Assembly (NCBI RefSeq): GCF_019929345.1
Contig: NZ_JAHZPJ010000001.1
Coordinates: 310,001-374,000, forward strand
DNA length: 64,000 bases
DNA from: Streptococcus oralis
Lineage (GTDB): Bacteria > Bacillota > Bacilli > Lactobacillales > Streptococcaceae
Reading direction: 5' to 3'
In this document: in pieces, positions 17,677-25,766 of the stretch
Position numbering within the stretch: position 1 is the first letter of the stretch
How the letters are laid out: every line of letters begins with the position of its first letter
The notes under the pieces: model-generated
The model's input: only the letters and a program-made list of their open reading frames with translations
Told to the model about the DNA's origin: nothing
Database searches by the model: none
Program-made: the position numbers and the translations under genes

Positions 17677-18615
17677 TTATAAAACAATTATTCCATCTCT
17701 TCCGAGAGAGATGGATTCCTCCTTTAAAAACTCAATGTTTGAGTCATAAGTTTCCACTACTCTTCTATAAATTGAATCATATAATCCTGTAATTTCAGAC
17801 CTATTCTGTAACTTATTAAATACAAATTCATTCAAACCAACAGTATAGCCTTCAAAATCTACAAGATGATATTTTATACCATTTACAACTCTGACATGAC
17901 TTTCTCCAGACTGTAAAAGTAACATGATGTTTTGATAGTATGCCTGTATTGCTAAATTAGCATCAAAATTATACACTAAATCACCCGTATATTTAGGGTC
18001 AATATCACAAAAATGTAACTCTCCTTTTTTAAAATAAGAACCTGTTATATGTCTCTCAAAGGTTGATATTGTATGTGAAGCATTAGAAGTTATAAAGTTA
18101 ATTGAATTGATTGCATTTAGTTGTTTTTTTGCATTAGAAATGACATCTTTTCCTAATTTGCTTTTAACTGTCCCCTTCGCCTCAAGTAGAACAGGAGAAT
18201 TGTTAGAACCATTTTTAAAACCAAAAAAATCAGGAATATTATTATAACCTTTGTATCGAGTTATGTTTGTAATAATTGGATCTTTTAAATGAAATAAATA
18301 AGGAATATTGTAATGTTTATCTGCAATGGCATACGCTGACAATATACCTATGAAATATGAAATTGCTGTTTTTATTGATGATTCAGAATTTGAAAAATCA
18401 CTAGTAATATAAAATTTTCCATTATTTTCTGCTAAGGCCATTCGAACTAAATTCAAATAAAATCTGATTCCATTAAAACTAATTCTTTGCTTCCTAAATC
18501 TGCCTGCATTTATAAGATATCTAATAAAATCTTTTTTTGAATAATTTATAGTATTGTGACTTTTGACATTATTATGATAATCTTGAACACTTCTATAAAA
18601 ATAAACATTAACCAT
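17677..18615 (-). CDS. Orphan protein with PD-(D/E)xK nuclease-like motif
   Basis: 312 residues, AT-rich, not recognised as a named family. Residues ~128-147 read IPDFFGF...VLLEAKGT: a PD followed 16 residues later by E-x-K flanked by hydrophobic strands, the arrangement of the PD-(D/E)xK nuclease active site (D129, E145, K147). No DNA-binding domain is obvious. GAGG precedes the ATG. It stands alone, separated from the gtf operon by ~600 bases and lying just outside the left att repeat of the ICE. It may be cargo left by an earlier element at rplL, or a defence-type gene. Nuclease activity is an inference from motif spacing. Confidence 0.6.
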   Translation of the reverse strand: MVNVYFYRSVQDYHNNVKSHNTINYSKKDFIRYLINAGRFRKQRISFNGIRFYLNLVRMALAENNGKFYITSDFSNSESSIKTAISYFIGILSAYAIADKHYNIPYLFHLKDPIITNITRYKGYNNIPDFFGFKNGSNNSPVLLEAKGTVKSKLGKDVISNAKKQLNAINSINFITSNASHTISTFERHITGSYFKKGELHFCDIDPKYTGDLVYNFDANLAIQAYYQNIMLLLQSGESHVRVVNGIKYHLVDFEGYTVGLNEFVFNKLQNRSEITGLYDSIYRRVVETYDSNIEFLKEESISLGRDGIIVL

Positions 18616-18641
18616 AATTTAATATTCCTCAATGAAATTCA

Positions 18642-18675
18642 CAAATACCCCCACAAATTTTTGTGGGGGTATTTG
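18642..18675. repeat. 34-bp near-perfect palindrome with CCCCC/GGGGG arms
   Basis: Arms of 16 matching bases (CAAATACCCCCACAAA and its complement) around a two-base centre. It lies between the orphan nuclease-like gene and attL, i.e. downstream of rplL in an ICE-free chromosome. It has no T-run on either side, so a plain intrinsic terminator is not clear; it may be a bidirectional transcription barrier or a protein-binding site. Confidence 0.7.
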
Positions 18676-18774
18676 CAGGGGTCTTTCAATTAAAATGAAA
18701 CCCTTTTTATCACCTTTTGCAAATACGAAAAGGCTTTAATACTAGACTTTCAGTCCTAAGCAACCGATAAACGA

Positions 18775-18789
18775 TTATTTAAGAGTAAC
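18775..18789. repeat. attL, left 15-bp attachment repeat
   Basis: TTATTTAAGAGTAAC, identical to the repeat at the 3' end of rplL. The bases on either side differ from those at the right copy, which fixes the repeat at 15 bp. It lies 51 bases from the end of the integrase gene. Confidence 0.93.
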
Positions 18790-18840
18790 AATTTGCTAAT
18801 CTTATTTTCTCCCAGTATTAGTGGGTTAATTCCTCCATTT

Positions 18841-20028
18841 TCAACTTTGGCAGGAATTTGGTAGGTAAATTGATAATCCAAGATTATCTAAACTGTCTGT
18901 AATCTCTTCTGAAATTGTTGAATCACCTGAATAATACCAGTGACTATATGTATTCAACGTGGTTGACTTATCAGCATGTCCTAATCGATATGAAACATAT
19001 AAGGTATCCTTATGCAATACATTTATAAGGTAGGAAGCGTGACTATGTCTTAAACCTTTCCCCGTAATTTCTGGTACACCCGCAACTCTAGCATGCCTTT
19101 TTATTATCCTAGAAATTGTAGACTTACACAAGGGGGCACCAAAACGTGATATTACATAATCTTTATCATCATTCTTTATTTGAACTTCTCGCCATTTTTT
19201 AAGTATTGTAATCGTAAAATCATCTAAATCAATTTTACGATTCCCTGCTACTGTCTTTGTTTGTTGTTTAGCATACCATACACCGTTTTTGTCTTTCTCA
19301 ATTGTCGAATGAACATGAATCCATTTACGTTCAAAATCAATATCTTCCCATTTAAGAGCAATACCCTCACTAACTCTTAAGCCAGTCATAAAATATAACC
19401 AGATTGTCATGTAATTATGGAGTCCCTCATACTCACTAATATCAAAAGAGTTTATTACCTTCTTAAATTCATCAAATGTCCAAAATTTTGTATCAGGGTG
19501 CTTTCCTCTAGGATTATCTAATCCTTTAAAAGGAACTCTATCAATATAACCCAATCTTTCTGCATAGCCCAGACACGCTTTAAATCTAGACCACATATTT
19601 TTAGCATAGTTACTAGAATACTTGTCTATAATAGCTAAGCGAAATCTTTCACAGTCAATAGTACTAATATCTGATAATTTTTTACTACCAAATTGCTTAA
19701 TAAATAACTGATGATGTGGTAAAGCGGTCTGATAAGTTACAAATTGAACTTTTTGTTGATAATATTTTAAATAAATCTCTTCCATAAACTCTCTAAAAGT
19801 TAGAAAACTATTATTAATAGTAGAGTTCACAAATTCATGTTTTAAACGAAGTATCTCTTCATAAGCTTCCTTAAAAGAATTAAACGGTAGTCCCTGTTGA
19901 TTTTTCCTTCCTTTCTTTTGAATTCTTTTCCCAGTTATTGGATCAACTCCTAATTCAATTTGAAAGTAAATTTTTCCTTTTGAATCTTTGTATACACCTT
20001 TATATTTCTTTGTCTTTGATATAACCAT
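18841..20028 (-). CDS. int: Tyrosine recombinase integrase of the ICE
   Basis: 395 residues from ATG 20026-20028, preceded by AAGGTGAG; the longer frame would start inside that site. Layout: N-terminal AP2-like arm-binding domain (YKGVYKDSKGKIYFQIELG), SAM-like core-binding domain (~75-180), C-terminal catalytic domain with TGLRVSEGIALKW (first Arg), GLRHSHASYL (His/Arg box) and LGHADKSTTLNTYSHWY (nucleophilic Tyr). It cuts and joins att sites for integration and excision. It is adjacent to attL and overlaps the upstream DUF3173 gene by 29 bases. Confidence 0.93.
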   Translation of the reverse strand: MVISKTKKYKGVYKDSKGKIYFQIELGVDPITGKRIQKKGRKNQQGLPFNSFKEAYEEILRLKHEFVNSTINNSFLTFREFMEEIYLKYYQQKVQFVTYQTALPHHQLFIKQFGSKKLSDISTIDCERFRLAIIDKYSSNYAKNMWSRFKACLGYAERLGYIDRVPFKGLDNPRGKHPDTKFWTFDEFKKVINSFDISEYEGLHNYMTIWLYFMTGLRVSEGIALKWEDIDFERKWIHVHSTIEKDKNGVWYAKQQTKTVAGNRKIDLDDFTITILKKWREVQIKNDDKDYVISRFGAPLCKSTISRIIKRHARVAGVPEITGKGLRHSHASYLINVLHKDTLYVSYRLGHADKSTTLNTYSHWYYSGDSTISEEITDSLDNLGLSIYLPNSCQS

Positions 20029-20269
20029 TTTTCTCACCTTCTATATCTGAAAAAGAAATACCAATTAAATTTTCTACAATATTTTTAGGAGCAATGCCTA
20101 ACCTTTTATTATCGAAAGGTGAACAACCTAATTGTACCGCATTCTTATCATTTTTTCTAGCTTCTTCAAACTTTTTTACAGCAATTTTTTTTGCTTGTCT
20201 AATAATATTTCTCGATGTGTGCTCTGGAAAACCAATCGCAACTAAATCTTTATAGTTTACTGTTTCCAT
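20000..20269 (-). CDS. DUF3173-type protein, probable recombination directionality factor or integrase partner
   Basis: 89 residues from ATG 20267-20269 (METVNYKDLVAIGFPEHTS), with AGGAAG upstream; the open frame could start 13 codons earlier. The motif GFPEHTSRNIIRQAKKIAVKKFE is helix-turn-helix-like and DUF3173-like. Genes of this family lie directly before integrase in Tn5252-type ICEs, which suggests an excisionase-like role; this is context only. It overlaps int by 29 bases. Confidence 0.7.
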   Translation of the reverse strand: METVNYKDLVAIGFPEHTSRNIIRQAKKIAVKKFEEARKNDKNAVQLGCSPFDNKRLGIAPKNIVENLIGISFSDIEGEKNGYIKDKEI

Positions 20270-20538
20270 GATTTTACTACTTCCTTTCTTAGATTTTTTC
20301 ACCTCCATGGCATGACTGATGAAGTCATCATAAGAATTTCACTTGCTGCTCTTTTACGGTGGCAGCCTGAACGGTCAGAAGTATCATTGTATATCATTTG
20401 TATCATGGCATATAAAGTATCGCTCTATTTTATTGATGGTTTTAATATCGCTCTTATCATGGCGAGCCATTCAAAACTGCTCCACAAATGAGGAAAGTAC
20501 CATTTTGGACTATTCAATTGTCAATGTGCTTTCTTAAC
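20270..20538 (-). promoter_or_regulatory. Putative int promoter region with repeated motifs
   Basis: On the minus strand a TTGACA (20519-20524) is followed 19 bases later by TACTTT (20494-20499). Downstream are two AGAGCGATA copies and four ATGATA copies, and a short hairpin (TGACT/AGTCA near 20312). They could be operator or arm-type binding sites controlling excision. The small plus-strand open frame here has no ribosome site. Confidence 0.35.
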
Positions 20539-20766
20539 CTAATACTTTTTAGAGTAATAGTCTTCTTTATTATCCACTCGACCTACAAGGTAATCTAAAC
20601 TTACATTATAAAAATCTGCAAGTTTGATAAGGTCATCTATAGAGATTAACCTGGTACCTGATTCCATTTTAGAATACGCTGATCTTGTACAATTTAAGAT
20701 TGTTTTTGCAACATATTCTTGTGTCAAATCATCATCCTCGCGTAAATCTCTAATCCTTTTCAACAT
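20539..20766 (-). CDS. Cro/CI-type helix-turn-helix regulator
   Basis: 75 residues, essentially one HTH_3 domain: LREDDDLTQEYVAKTILNCTRSAYSKMESGTRLISIDDLIKLADFYNVSLDYLVG. The ATG at 20764-20766 has GGAGA upstream. Probably a repressor of the adjacent integration or mobilisation genes; the target is inferred from position only. Confidence 0.85.
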   Translation of the reverse strand: MLKRIRDLREDDDLTQEYVAKTILNCTRSAYSKMESGTRLISIDDLIKLADFYNVSLDYLVGRVDNKEDYYSKKY

Positions 20767-20869
20767 CCAATGTCTCCTAAAACAAGTATAATATAGTTAT
20801 TTTCTTATTTTTAAATATGTGACAAATTGGAACATGAAACTATTCTAGATATACTTTTTAGGAAATTGT

Positions 20870-22699
20870 TTACTCTATATGTATCTCATTTTCCTTGATA
20901 GATTTCGTATTTTTTGTTTTCTGGTAGTTCTTTATCGTACGATTAAACATCTCAAATAAATTTATAGCTTCCCTATGTTGTTCCTTCAGTTTTTCAAGCC
21001 TTCCTTTATAAATGAACAAATCTTTCTCTATTGTGTCCACTGATATTTTGACATTAATATTATCTTCTAAATTTCCTGAACCATTTTCCATATCATTCAA
21101 CAATATTTCCTCTAAACTAGACAAATTATCAATTTTATCTTGGACTTGTTGAATCATATTCTCTAGATATGATATTTGGTCAATGAAATCTTTTGTTATG
21201 TCTTCATAAGTATTCGAACTAGTTTCTGAAGATATAAGAAAATCTAATTGTTCTATTTTTTCTTTAATTTTGCTAAGAGGAATTCTTCTATACATATACT
21301 GCGATTCATACTGAAGATTAAATTGTCTAATCAAAGTTTTACCTTTCATAAAGCGATTTTTTTCTGCTGAATCTTTATGATATACATAGTAAGAACTAGT
21401 TTCTCTGAGAAATACTTTAACTTTTTCTTCTTCCATATTGATTTGAATATTTGGTACAAAAATAAGTCCTTCTTGTCGGATTCCAAACTGTACCTTAATG
21501 TAAATTCCATCTTCTACCACTTCTTCAACTTGATTAAGATTCAACTCTACTTCAAACTCATGAACAGCATCCCTATTTCTCTTGAAATCTTGATATGATT
21601 TCCATATCCCATCTTCTGTCGGCAACTTTTTTTCTTTAATTAGCTTTTCTTCATTGTAACGTTCAACTAAATTTTTATTATCTAAGACAACAGTTTCATT
21701 TTTGTTATTAAAATAGTCTTGAAAATAACTAACACTATACTGATTCGTTTTTACCAATTCCTGCTCTGAAATCTTAATCCCATCAAATTCAAATAGAACA
21801 TGTTTTGCTTTCGGAATTATTTTTAAGCCCAAAAATTCTGCTCGTTGAATCAATTCATTCATATTCTTCATTTTCGGAAGTAAAAATTCTAAGATGTTTA
21901 TGATTTCCCTTTGAACAAACTTTTTCTTAAAATAAGTTTCATTATAAGGTTGTTTTCTACTCAATTTACTATCACGTACGACTTGTTTCATATTTGAATC
22001 AGTCATAAAATAAGTAACATGCTTGTGTCTAAAATCAATTTTTAAATGTAAAGCTTTTGCTTTTTTCTTGAAATCTTCAAAATTTTTCGAGTTCTCGATT
22101 AGAAAATATACTCGTTGTTTTATTTCGTATTTGTAATTTGTTTTTCGATAAACTTCATACTGATGATGAGAATAACGATTTTCTATAATTTTTGCGCCTA
22201 CAATTTTTGAAAGACGATCTGAAACCATTCTTAGATTACGTTCTGCTTTATAATCCCATAGAAACTTTTTATCAGAATTCTTATCAATTGAATTTAGTAT
22301 GATGTGATTGTGGATATGATCTTTATCAACATGAGTTGCCACGATAAATCGAAATCTACCACCTGTTAACTCTTTAACTGTCTCATAACCAATCTGATTG
22401 ATTTGTTCTGGAGTAAGATGGTCATCTGGAGAAAAGGACTGAATGATATGATGAGAATGAATTTTTCTTTGATTTGCTTCTTGCCTATCATGACGAATTT
22501 CATAAAGAGTATCATTGCTTAAAAAATTATCATTGTACATCTTCACTAGTTCTTTATAACTAGGAAAATCTAAATAATTTCTCATGCCAAAATCTGAAAC
22601 TAGTGTTAGGTTTTTTGTTTTACTTGGATTCAAAATATATTTGATTAGTTTACTACGATAATTTTTTCCATGTATCGCAAAGTGTTTAGTGACGACCAT
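20870..22699 (-). CDS. MOBP-type relaxase (MobA/VirD2-like)
   Basis: 609 residues. The relaxase nicks DNA at oriT, stays bound to the 5' end and leads the strand into the recipient. The N-terminal relaxase domain has the three-His metal motif HVDKDHIHNHIILNS near residues 122-136, an earlier HSHHIIQSF near 81-89, and a candidate nucleophile Tyr in the first 40 residues. The remaining ~450 residues are charged and coiled-coil rich. It overlaps the MobC-like gene upstream by 14 bases, and GAGGAAA precedes the ATG. Confidence 0.9.
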   Translation of the reverse strand: MVVTKHFAIHGKNYRSKLIKYILNPSKTKNLTLVSDFGMRNYLDFPSYKELVKMYNDNFLSNDTLYEIRHDRQEANQRKIHSHHIIQSFSPDDHLTPEQINQIGYETVKELTGGRFRFIVATHVDKDHIHNHIILNSIDKNSDKKFLWDYKAERNLRMVSDRLSKIVGAKIIENRYSHHQYEVYRKTNYKYEIKQRVYFLIENSKNFEDFKKKAKALHLKIDFRHKHVTYFMTDSNMKQVVRDSKLSRKQPYNETYFKKKFVQREIINILEFLLPKMKNMNELIQRAEFLGLKIIPKAKHVLFEFDGIKISEQELVKTNQYSVSYFQDYFNNKNETVVLDNKNLVERYNEEKLIKEKKLPTEDGIWKSYQDFKRNRDAVHEFEVELNLNQVEEVVEDGIYIKVQFGIRQEGLIFVPNIQINMEEEKVKVFLRETSSYYVYHKDSAEKNRFMKGKTLIRQFNLQYESQYMYRRIPLSKIKEKIEQLDFLISSETSSNTYEDITKDFIDQISYLENMIQQVQDKIDNLSSLEEILLNDMENGSGNLEDNINVKISVDTIEKDLFIYKGRLEKLKEQHREAINLFEMFNRTIKNYQKTKNTKSIKENEIHIE

Positions 22700-23051
22700 A
22701 AAATTTCCTCAATTTTTCAGATTGGATAAGAAAATCTTTCTCCACTTCTACTATTAACTCTTCTATACCTTTTCTCAATTCATCTAATTCAACTTCCGTT
22801 ATTAAGTTCGAATAATTTATGCTTCTGGCGATTTGATTAATATTATTTCCTATTCGTTTTAATTCAAAAATTAAATCTTGATAACTATTCGTATCAATGG
22901 TGATGAAATTCATACCAGGATCTAATAGAGTTCGTCTAGCATATTCTGAAAAGGATAAGCAGTTACTTTTTGAGATATTTTCATTTAATTTGACTAATTC
23001 GAGATCAGATAAAAAGACTTTTTTTAAATTTGTTCTATATCGGTGTTCCAC
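22686..23051 (-). CDS. MobC-like relaxosome protein
   Basis: 121 residues with a ribbon-helix-helix-like N-terminus (TNLKKVFLSDLELVKLNENI) and the MobC signature ELKRIGNNINQIARSINYSN. Such proteins bind near oriT and help the relaxase open the strands. The start is GTG at 23049-23051 with GAGGTGG upstream. It is sandwiched between the relaxase and a second accessory gene with 1-base or overlapping junctions, i.e. one mobilisation operon. Confidence 0.83.
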   Translation of the reverse strand: MEHRYRTNLKKVFLSDLELVKLNENISKSNCLSFSEYARRTLLDPGMNFITIDTNSYQDLIFELKRIGNNINQIARSINYSNLITEVELDELRKGIEELIVEVEKDFLIQSEKLRKFYGRH

Positions 23052-23052
23052 T

Positions 23053-23412
23053 CTACCACCTCATGTATTTGTTACTAAAATCTTCACTAAGAGGACTTGT
23101 TTTTTCTACCTCTTTAATTAATTCTTGAATACAAGTTAACAGAATAGAAACATGTTCTTGAGTAACCTGATGATTTATTTTAGCAATTATTAATATTTCA
23201 TGAACATCACGGCTAATTTGTTCCAACTTTTGATTTTTCCAAATGTTGAACCATTTTTCCATCTGTTTTTGTCCATCAGACAATAGTAAGCTTTTACGGA
23301 GAAAATCAGAAAAATTATCCTCTCCTTTCTCTCTCATTAAATCTAATATTTGTTTTTCTTCCGTTTCTGTTAAGCGAAATTGTTTCCGAATACTACGTAT
23401 ATCTCTTTTCAT
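23053..23412 (-). CDS. Second relaxosome accessory protein (Tn5252 Orf10-like)
   Basis: 119 residues. The N-terminal KQFRLTETEEKQILDLMREKGEDNFSDFLRKSLL has the ribbon-helix-helix form common in small relaxosome proteins; the rest is helical and ends NKYMRW. It is first in the mobilisation operon, next to the repeat-rich oriT candidate, and has GGGAGG before the ATG. Function inferred from fold hint and place. Confidence 0.68.
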   Translation of the reverse strand: MKRDIRSIRKQFRLTETEEKQILDLMREKGEDNFSDFLRKSLLLSDGQKQMEKWFNIWKNQKLEQISRDVHEILIIAKINHQVTQEHVSILLTCIQELIKEVEKTSPLSEDFSNKYMRW

Positions 23413-23440
23413 ATGACTTTTCCTCCCTCATTGATACCTG

Positions 23441-23640
23441 TACTGACAATGTAAGCTTACAGACACTGTCAGTATATTTTTCAAAATAGATTCAACATTT
23501 TTGTAAGGCTTTGCGAGCTCAGATATTGTGTCCACAATATCCCAAAAATCATATCGCCTGCCATTTCAAACCTCACGGTTTAAAAAACAAACGATATGAA
23601 AATGTGGTGGCACGCCCCCAAACCCCCAAGATAAATCTAA
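23441..23640. other. Candidate origin of transfer (oriT)
   Basis: A 200-base non-coding stretch upstream of the relaxosome genes with clustered inverted repeats: TACTGACA/TGTCAGTA (23441-23448, 23467-23474) enclosing the palindrome TGTAAGCTTACA (23450-23461); GATATTGTG/CACAATATC (23522-23541); and nested CATATCG/CGATATG (23550-23556, 23592-23598) around AAACC/GGTTT (23568-23581). Such nested repeats beside relaxase genes are typical of oriT. The nick site cannot be assigned by eye. Confidence 0.6.
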
Positions 23641-23706
23641 ATTAAAAAAAGTATAACAAATACTTTTTGATAAAATTATCACAGAAAAAAGAGCCCTATC
23701 GGACTC

Positions 23707-23997
23707 TTACAAATTAAAACAATGTCTCTGATATTCATACTGCCTAATCCCACTACTATCTTTGTTCATCTTGATAGAAAAAACAAAGTAATGATCACGA
23801 TTGTCTAAAGATTTGCTTTTGTTTAATTTAAAATAATGTTTCTGAGACATAGCCATGGTGCGTAAAATATCATCAGTGATAAATGTTAATGGTATATCTA
23901 AAGCAGAATACTTGTAAAAATCTGACTCAAACCTTAAATAAGAATCAGAAAAATAATCTAGCTGTAATTTATCATCATATAATTCTTTACGATTCAT
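23707..23997 (-). CDS. Small ICE protein, possibly DUF5960
   Basis: 96 residues with many aromatic residues (DYFSDSYLRFESDFYKYSALD). I connect it only loosely with the small proteins found after UmuC genes on streptococcal ICEs (DUF5960). It overlaps the YolD-like gene by 11 bases and ends the S24-UmuC transcription unit. No motif suggests a reaction. Confidence 0.6.
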   Translation of the reverse strand: MNRKELYDDKLQLDYFSDSYLRFESDFYKYSALDIPLTFITDDILRTMAMSQKHYFKLNKSKSLDNRDHYFVFSIKMNKDSSGIRQYEYQRHCFNL

Positions 23998-24352
23998 ATA
24001 AATCTACCCCTTCTATCTGTATATCGAGTATATCTCCCCATCTTAATCGAAGAAAACCAGAGTCTGATTTAATGGATATAGACTCTCTCCCAATCTCTTT
24101 AACAATACCCGATACTACTTTTCTTCTATTTGAGAGCTTACAAACAAAAGTTGCTGGGAATACATTCGTATAAAGTTGACGAACAAATAGAACTTTCTCT
24201 TCCATTGATAGGGAAATGGAGATGTCTTCTCTATTTTTTTCTTCCCAAAGAGAACTGGAATGTTCTGACAAAAAGAATCCCATCCACTTAGCCATCCCAC
24301 GGTCTTGATACTCTCTTGCAGACAAAAAAGGTAAATAAGAACGATTCATCAT
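23987..24352 (-). CDS. YolD-like protein
   Basis: 121 residues. The segment YQDRGMAKWMGFFLSEH carries the DRG-x-x-KW signature of YolD-like proteins, which are regularly encoded beside UmuC/DinB-type polymerases in Firmicutes and are thought to modulate them. The ATG overlaps the UmuC-like stop codon (ATGA), so the two are translationally coupled. Confidence 0.72.
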   Translation of the reverse strand: MMNRSYLPFLSAREYQDRGMAKWMGFFLSEHSSSLWEEKNREDISISLSMEEKVLFVRQLYTNVFPATFVCKLSNRRKVVSGIVKEIGRESISIKSDSGFLRLRWGDILDIQIEGVDLYES

Positions 24353-25764
24353 TTTAGTCCATCTAATCCTCCAGCTGAATGACCACCAATGAGTTTACTT
24401 CTTGCGATTGTTCTAGAAGCTTGATCCAGGGCATTCCCTTTCAATAGTGAAGTAAAACCAAATTCTGTTCGAATAGCATCAATTGCGGACTGGAGCCTTT
24501 CTTCTTTTTCTATTTTCTCAACATCATCAAATAATGAAATCAATCCAAATGATTCATCTACTAAACCTGAATAGCTCACTGCAACACTTCTGATAGCTCC
24601 TGAAGTATATTTAGTGTGAAATAACTTTAAAACATAGTTTGTAAGTAGTGCTGTTTGATTGGTTGGTTCAATCTTCATTTGAGTATGAATAGATCGTTTC
24701 TGTTCCACTTTAGAATACCCTAAGTGTATAGAAACTACAGTTGCTTTCTTACCAGCTCTTCTCAATCTAACTGCAACTTGTTCTGCCATCTCACGAAGTA
24801 TGATTTCAATATCTCTTTGTTTGACATAATCTCTAGGTAAAACTTGAGAGTTCCCTATTCCTTTTGACTTTGGCTTATAAGGTTTATGAACATTACTTTC
24901 ATCAATCCCATTAGCATGAAACCATAACTCTAAGCCCATGATACCAAGCTCTTTTTTAATCAAGTCAGGATTAGCCTTAGCTAATTCTTTAATCGAAAAG
25001 ATACCTAAACTATGTAATCTCTTCTCCATCCGATTCCCAATTCCCCAGAAATCTGTCATTTTAGGGATAGACCATACTTTCTTTTCAACATCTTCATAGG
25101 ACCAATTGGCTCTCATTGTCGGAGTCTTTTTAGCTTCATTATCTAGTGCTAACTTTGCTAATAAGGGATTGGCATTAGACATACCAACCGTTGAATAGAT
25201 TCCTGTTTTTCTCCAAATCTTTTTTTGAATAGCAGCTGAGATGATGTCTAACTTATCTTTTCGACTAATACTTTTATCAGGCACAAAATAATTTAATGAA
25301 CTTGTTAAATCAATAAAACCTTCATCAATTGAGTAGGGATAAATATCGTCTGGTGCTGCAAAATCTTGAAAGATTTTTTGAATCTCCATATTGACTGCAA
25401 TATAAGTATCCATTCTCGGAGGAACAATCACTGTTGATTTTGCCCACTCTTCTATATAACGGACATAGTCTATCGTTGTCGGTAACCCTTGCTTTCTAGC
25501 ATTATAGTAAGAGAACTTTCTAGTCTTTACATCAAATGGTAAATCATAGGAACGTCCAACATTTGATTTCCCAAATACCTTCTTAAACATAGGAGAGGAG
25601 GCAAGAATTAAACCCGCAGAATTATCTGCACGACTCATAACACAAAGTGAAGTCTTAAGTGGATGCAGGCCTCTATCTACACATTCTACACTTGCGTAAA
25701 AAGATTTCATATCAATAAAGGCAATGTCGCTTTTAGGTTCGAGACTATAATCAAACCAAGTCAT
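24349..25764 (-). CDS. UmuC-type Y-family DNA polymerase
   Basis: 471 residues. Error-prone lesion-bypass polymerase: catalytic FIDMKSFYASVECV near residues 16-29 and YSIDEGFIDLT near 143 supply the acidic metal ligands; the helix-hairpin-helix region is FWGIGNRMEKRLHSLGI and the little-finger domain follows. Mobile elements often carry such polymerases with an S24 regulator, giving UV protection and mutagenesis after damage. The start has GAGGACTGAGT ahead and lies 2 bases after the repressor gene. Confidence 0.88.
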   Translation of the reverse strand: MTWFDYSLEPKSDIAFIDMKSFYASVECVDRGLHPLKTSLCVMSRADNSAGLILASSPMFKKVFGKSNVGRSYDLPFDVKTRKFSYYNARKQGLPTTIDYVRYIEEWAKSTVIVPPRMDTYIAVNMEIQKIFQDFAAPDDIYPYSIDEGFIDLTSSLNYFVPDKSISRKDKLDIISAAIQKKIWRKTGIYSTVGMSNANPLLAKLALDNEAKKTPTMRANWSYEDVEKKVWSIPKMTDFWGIGNRMEKRLHSLGIFSIKELAKANPDLIKKELGIMGLELWFHANGIDESNVHKPYKPKSKGIGNSQVLPRDYVKQRDIEIILREMAEQVAVRLRRAGKKATVVSIHLGYSKVEQKRSIHTQMKIEPTNQTALLTNYVLKLFHTKYTSGAIRSVAVSYSGLVDESFGLISLFDDVEKIEKEERLQSAIDAIRTEFGFTSLLKGNALDQASRTIARSKLIGGHSAGGLDGLK

Positions 25765-25766
25765 AC

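Noticed and set aside
18642..18675. Palindrome considered as an att core or second ICE boundary
   Set aside because: It does not occur at the right end; the shared sequence is the 15-mer at 18775.
20343..20537. 64-codon plus-strand open frame near int
   Set aside because: No ribosome site; the stretch is better explained as the int control region with repeats.
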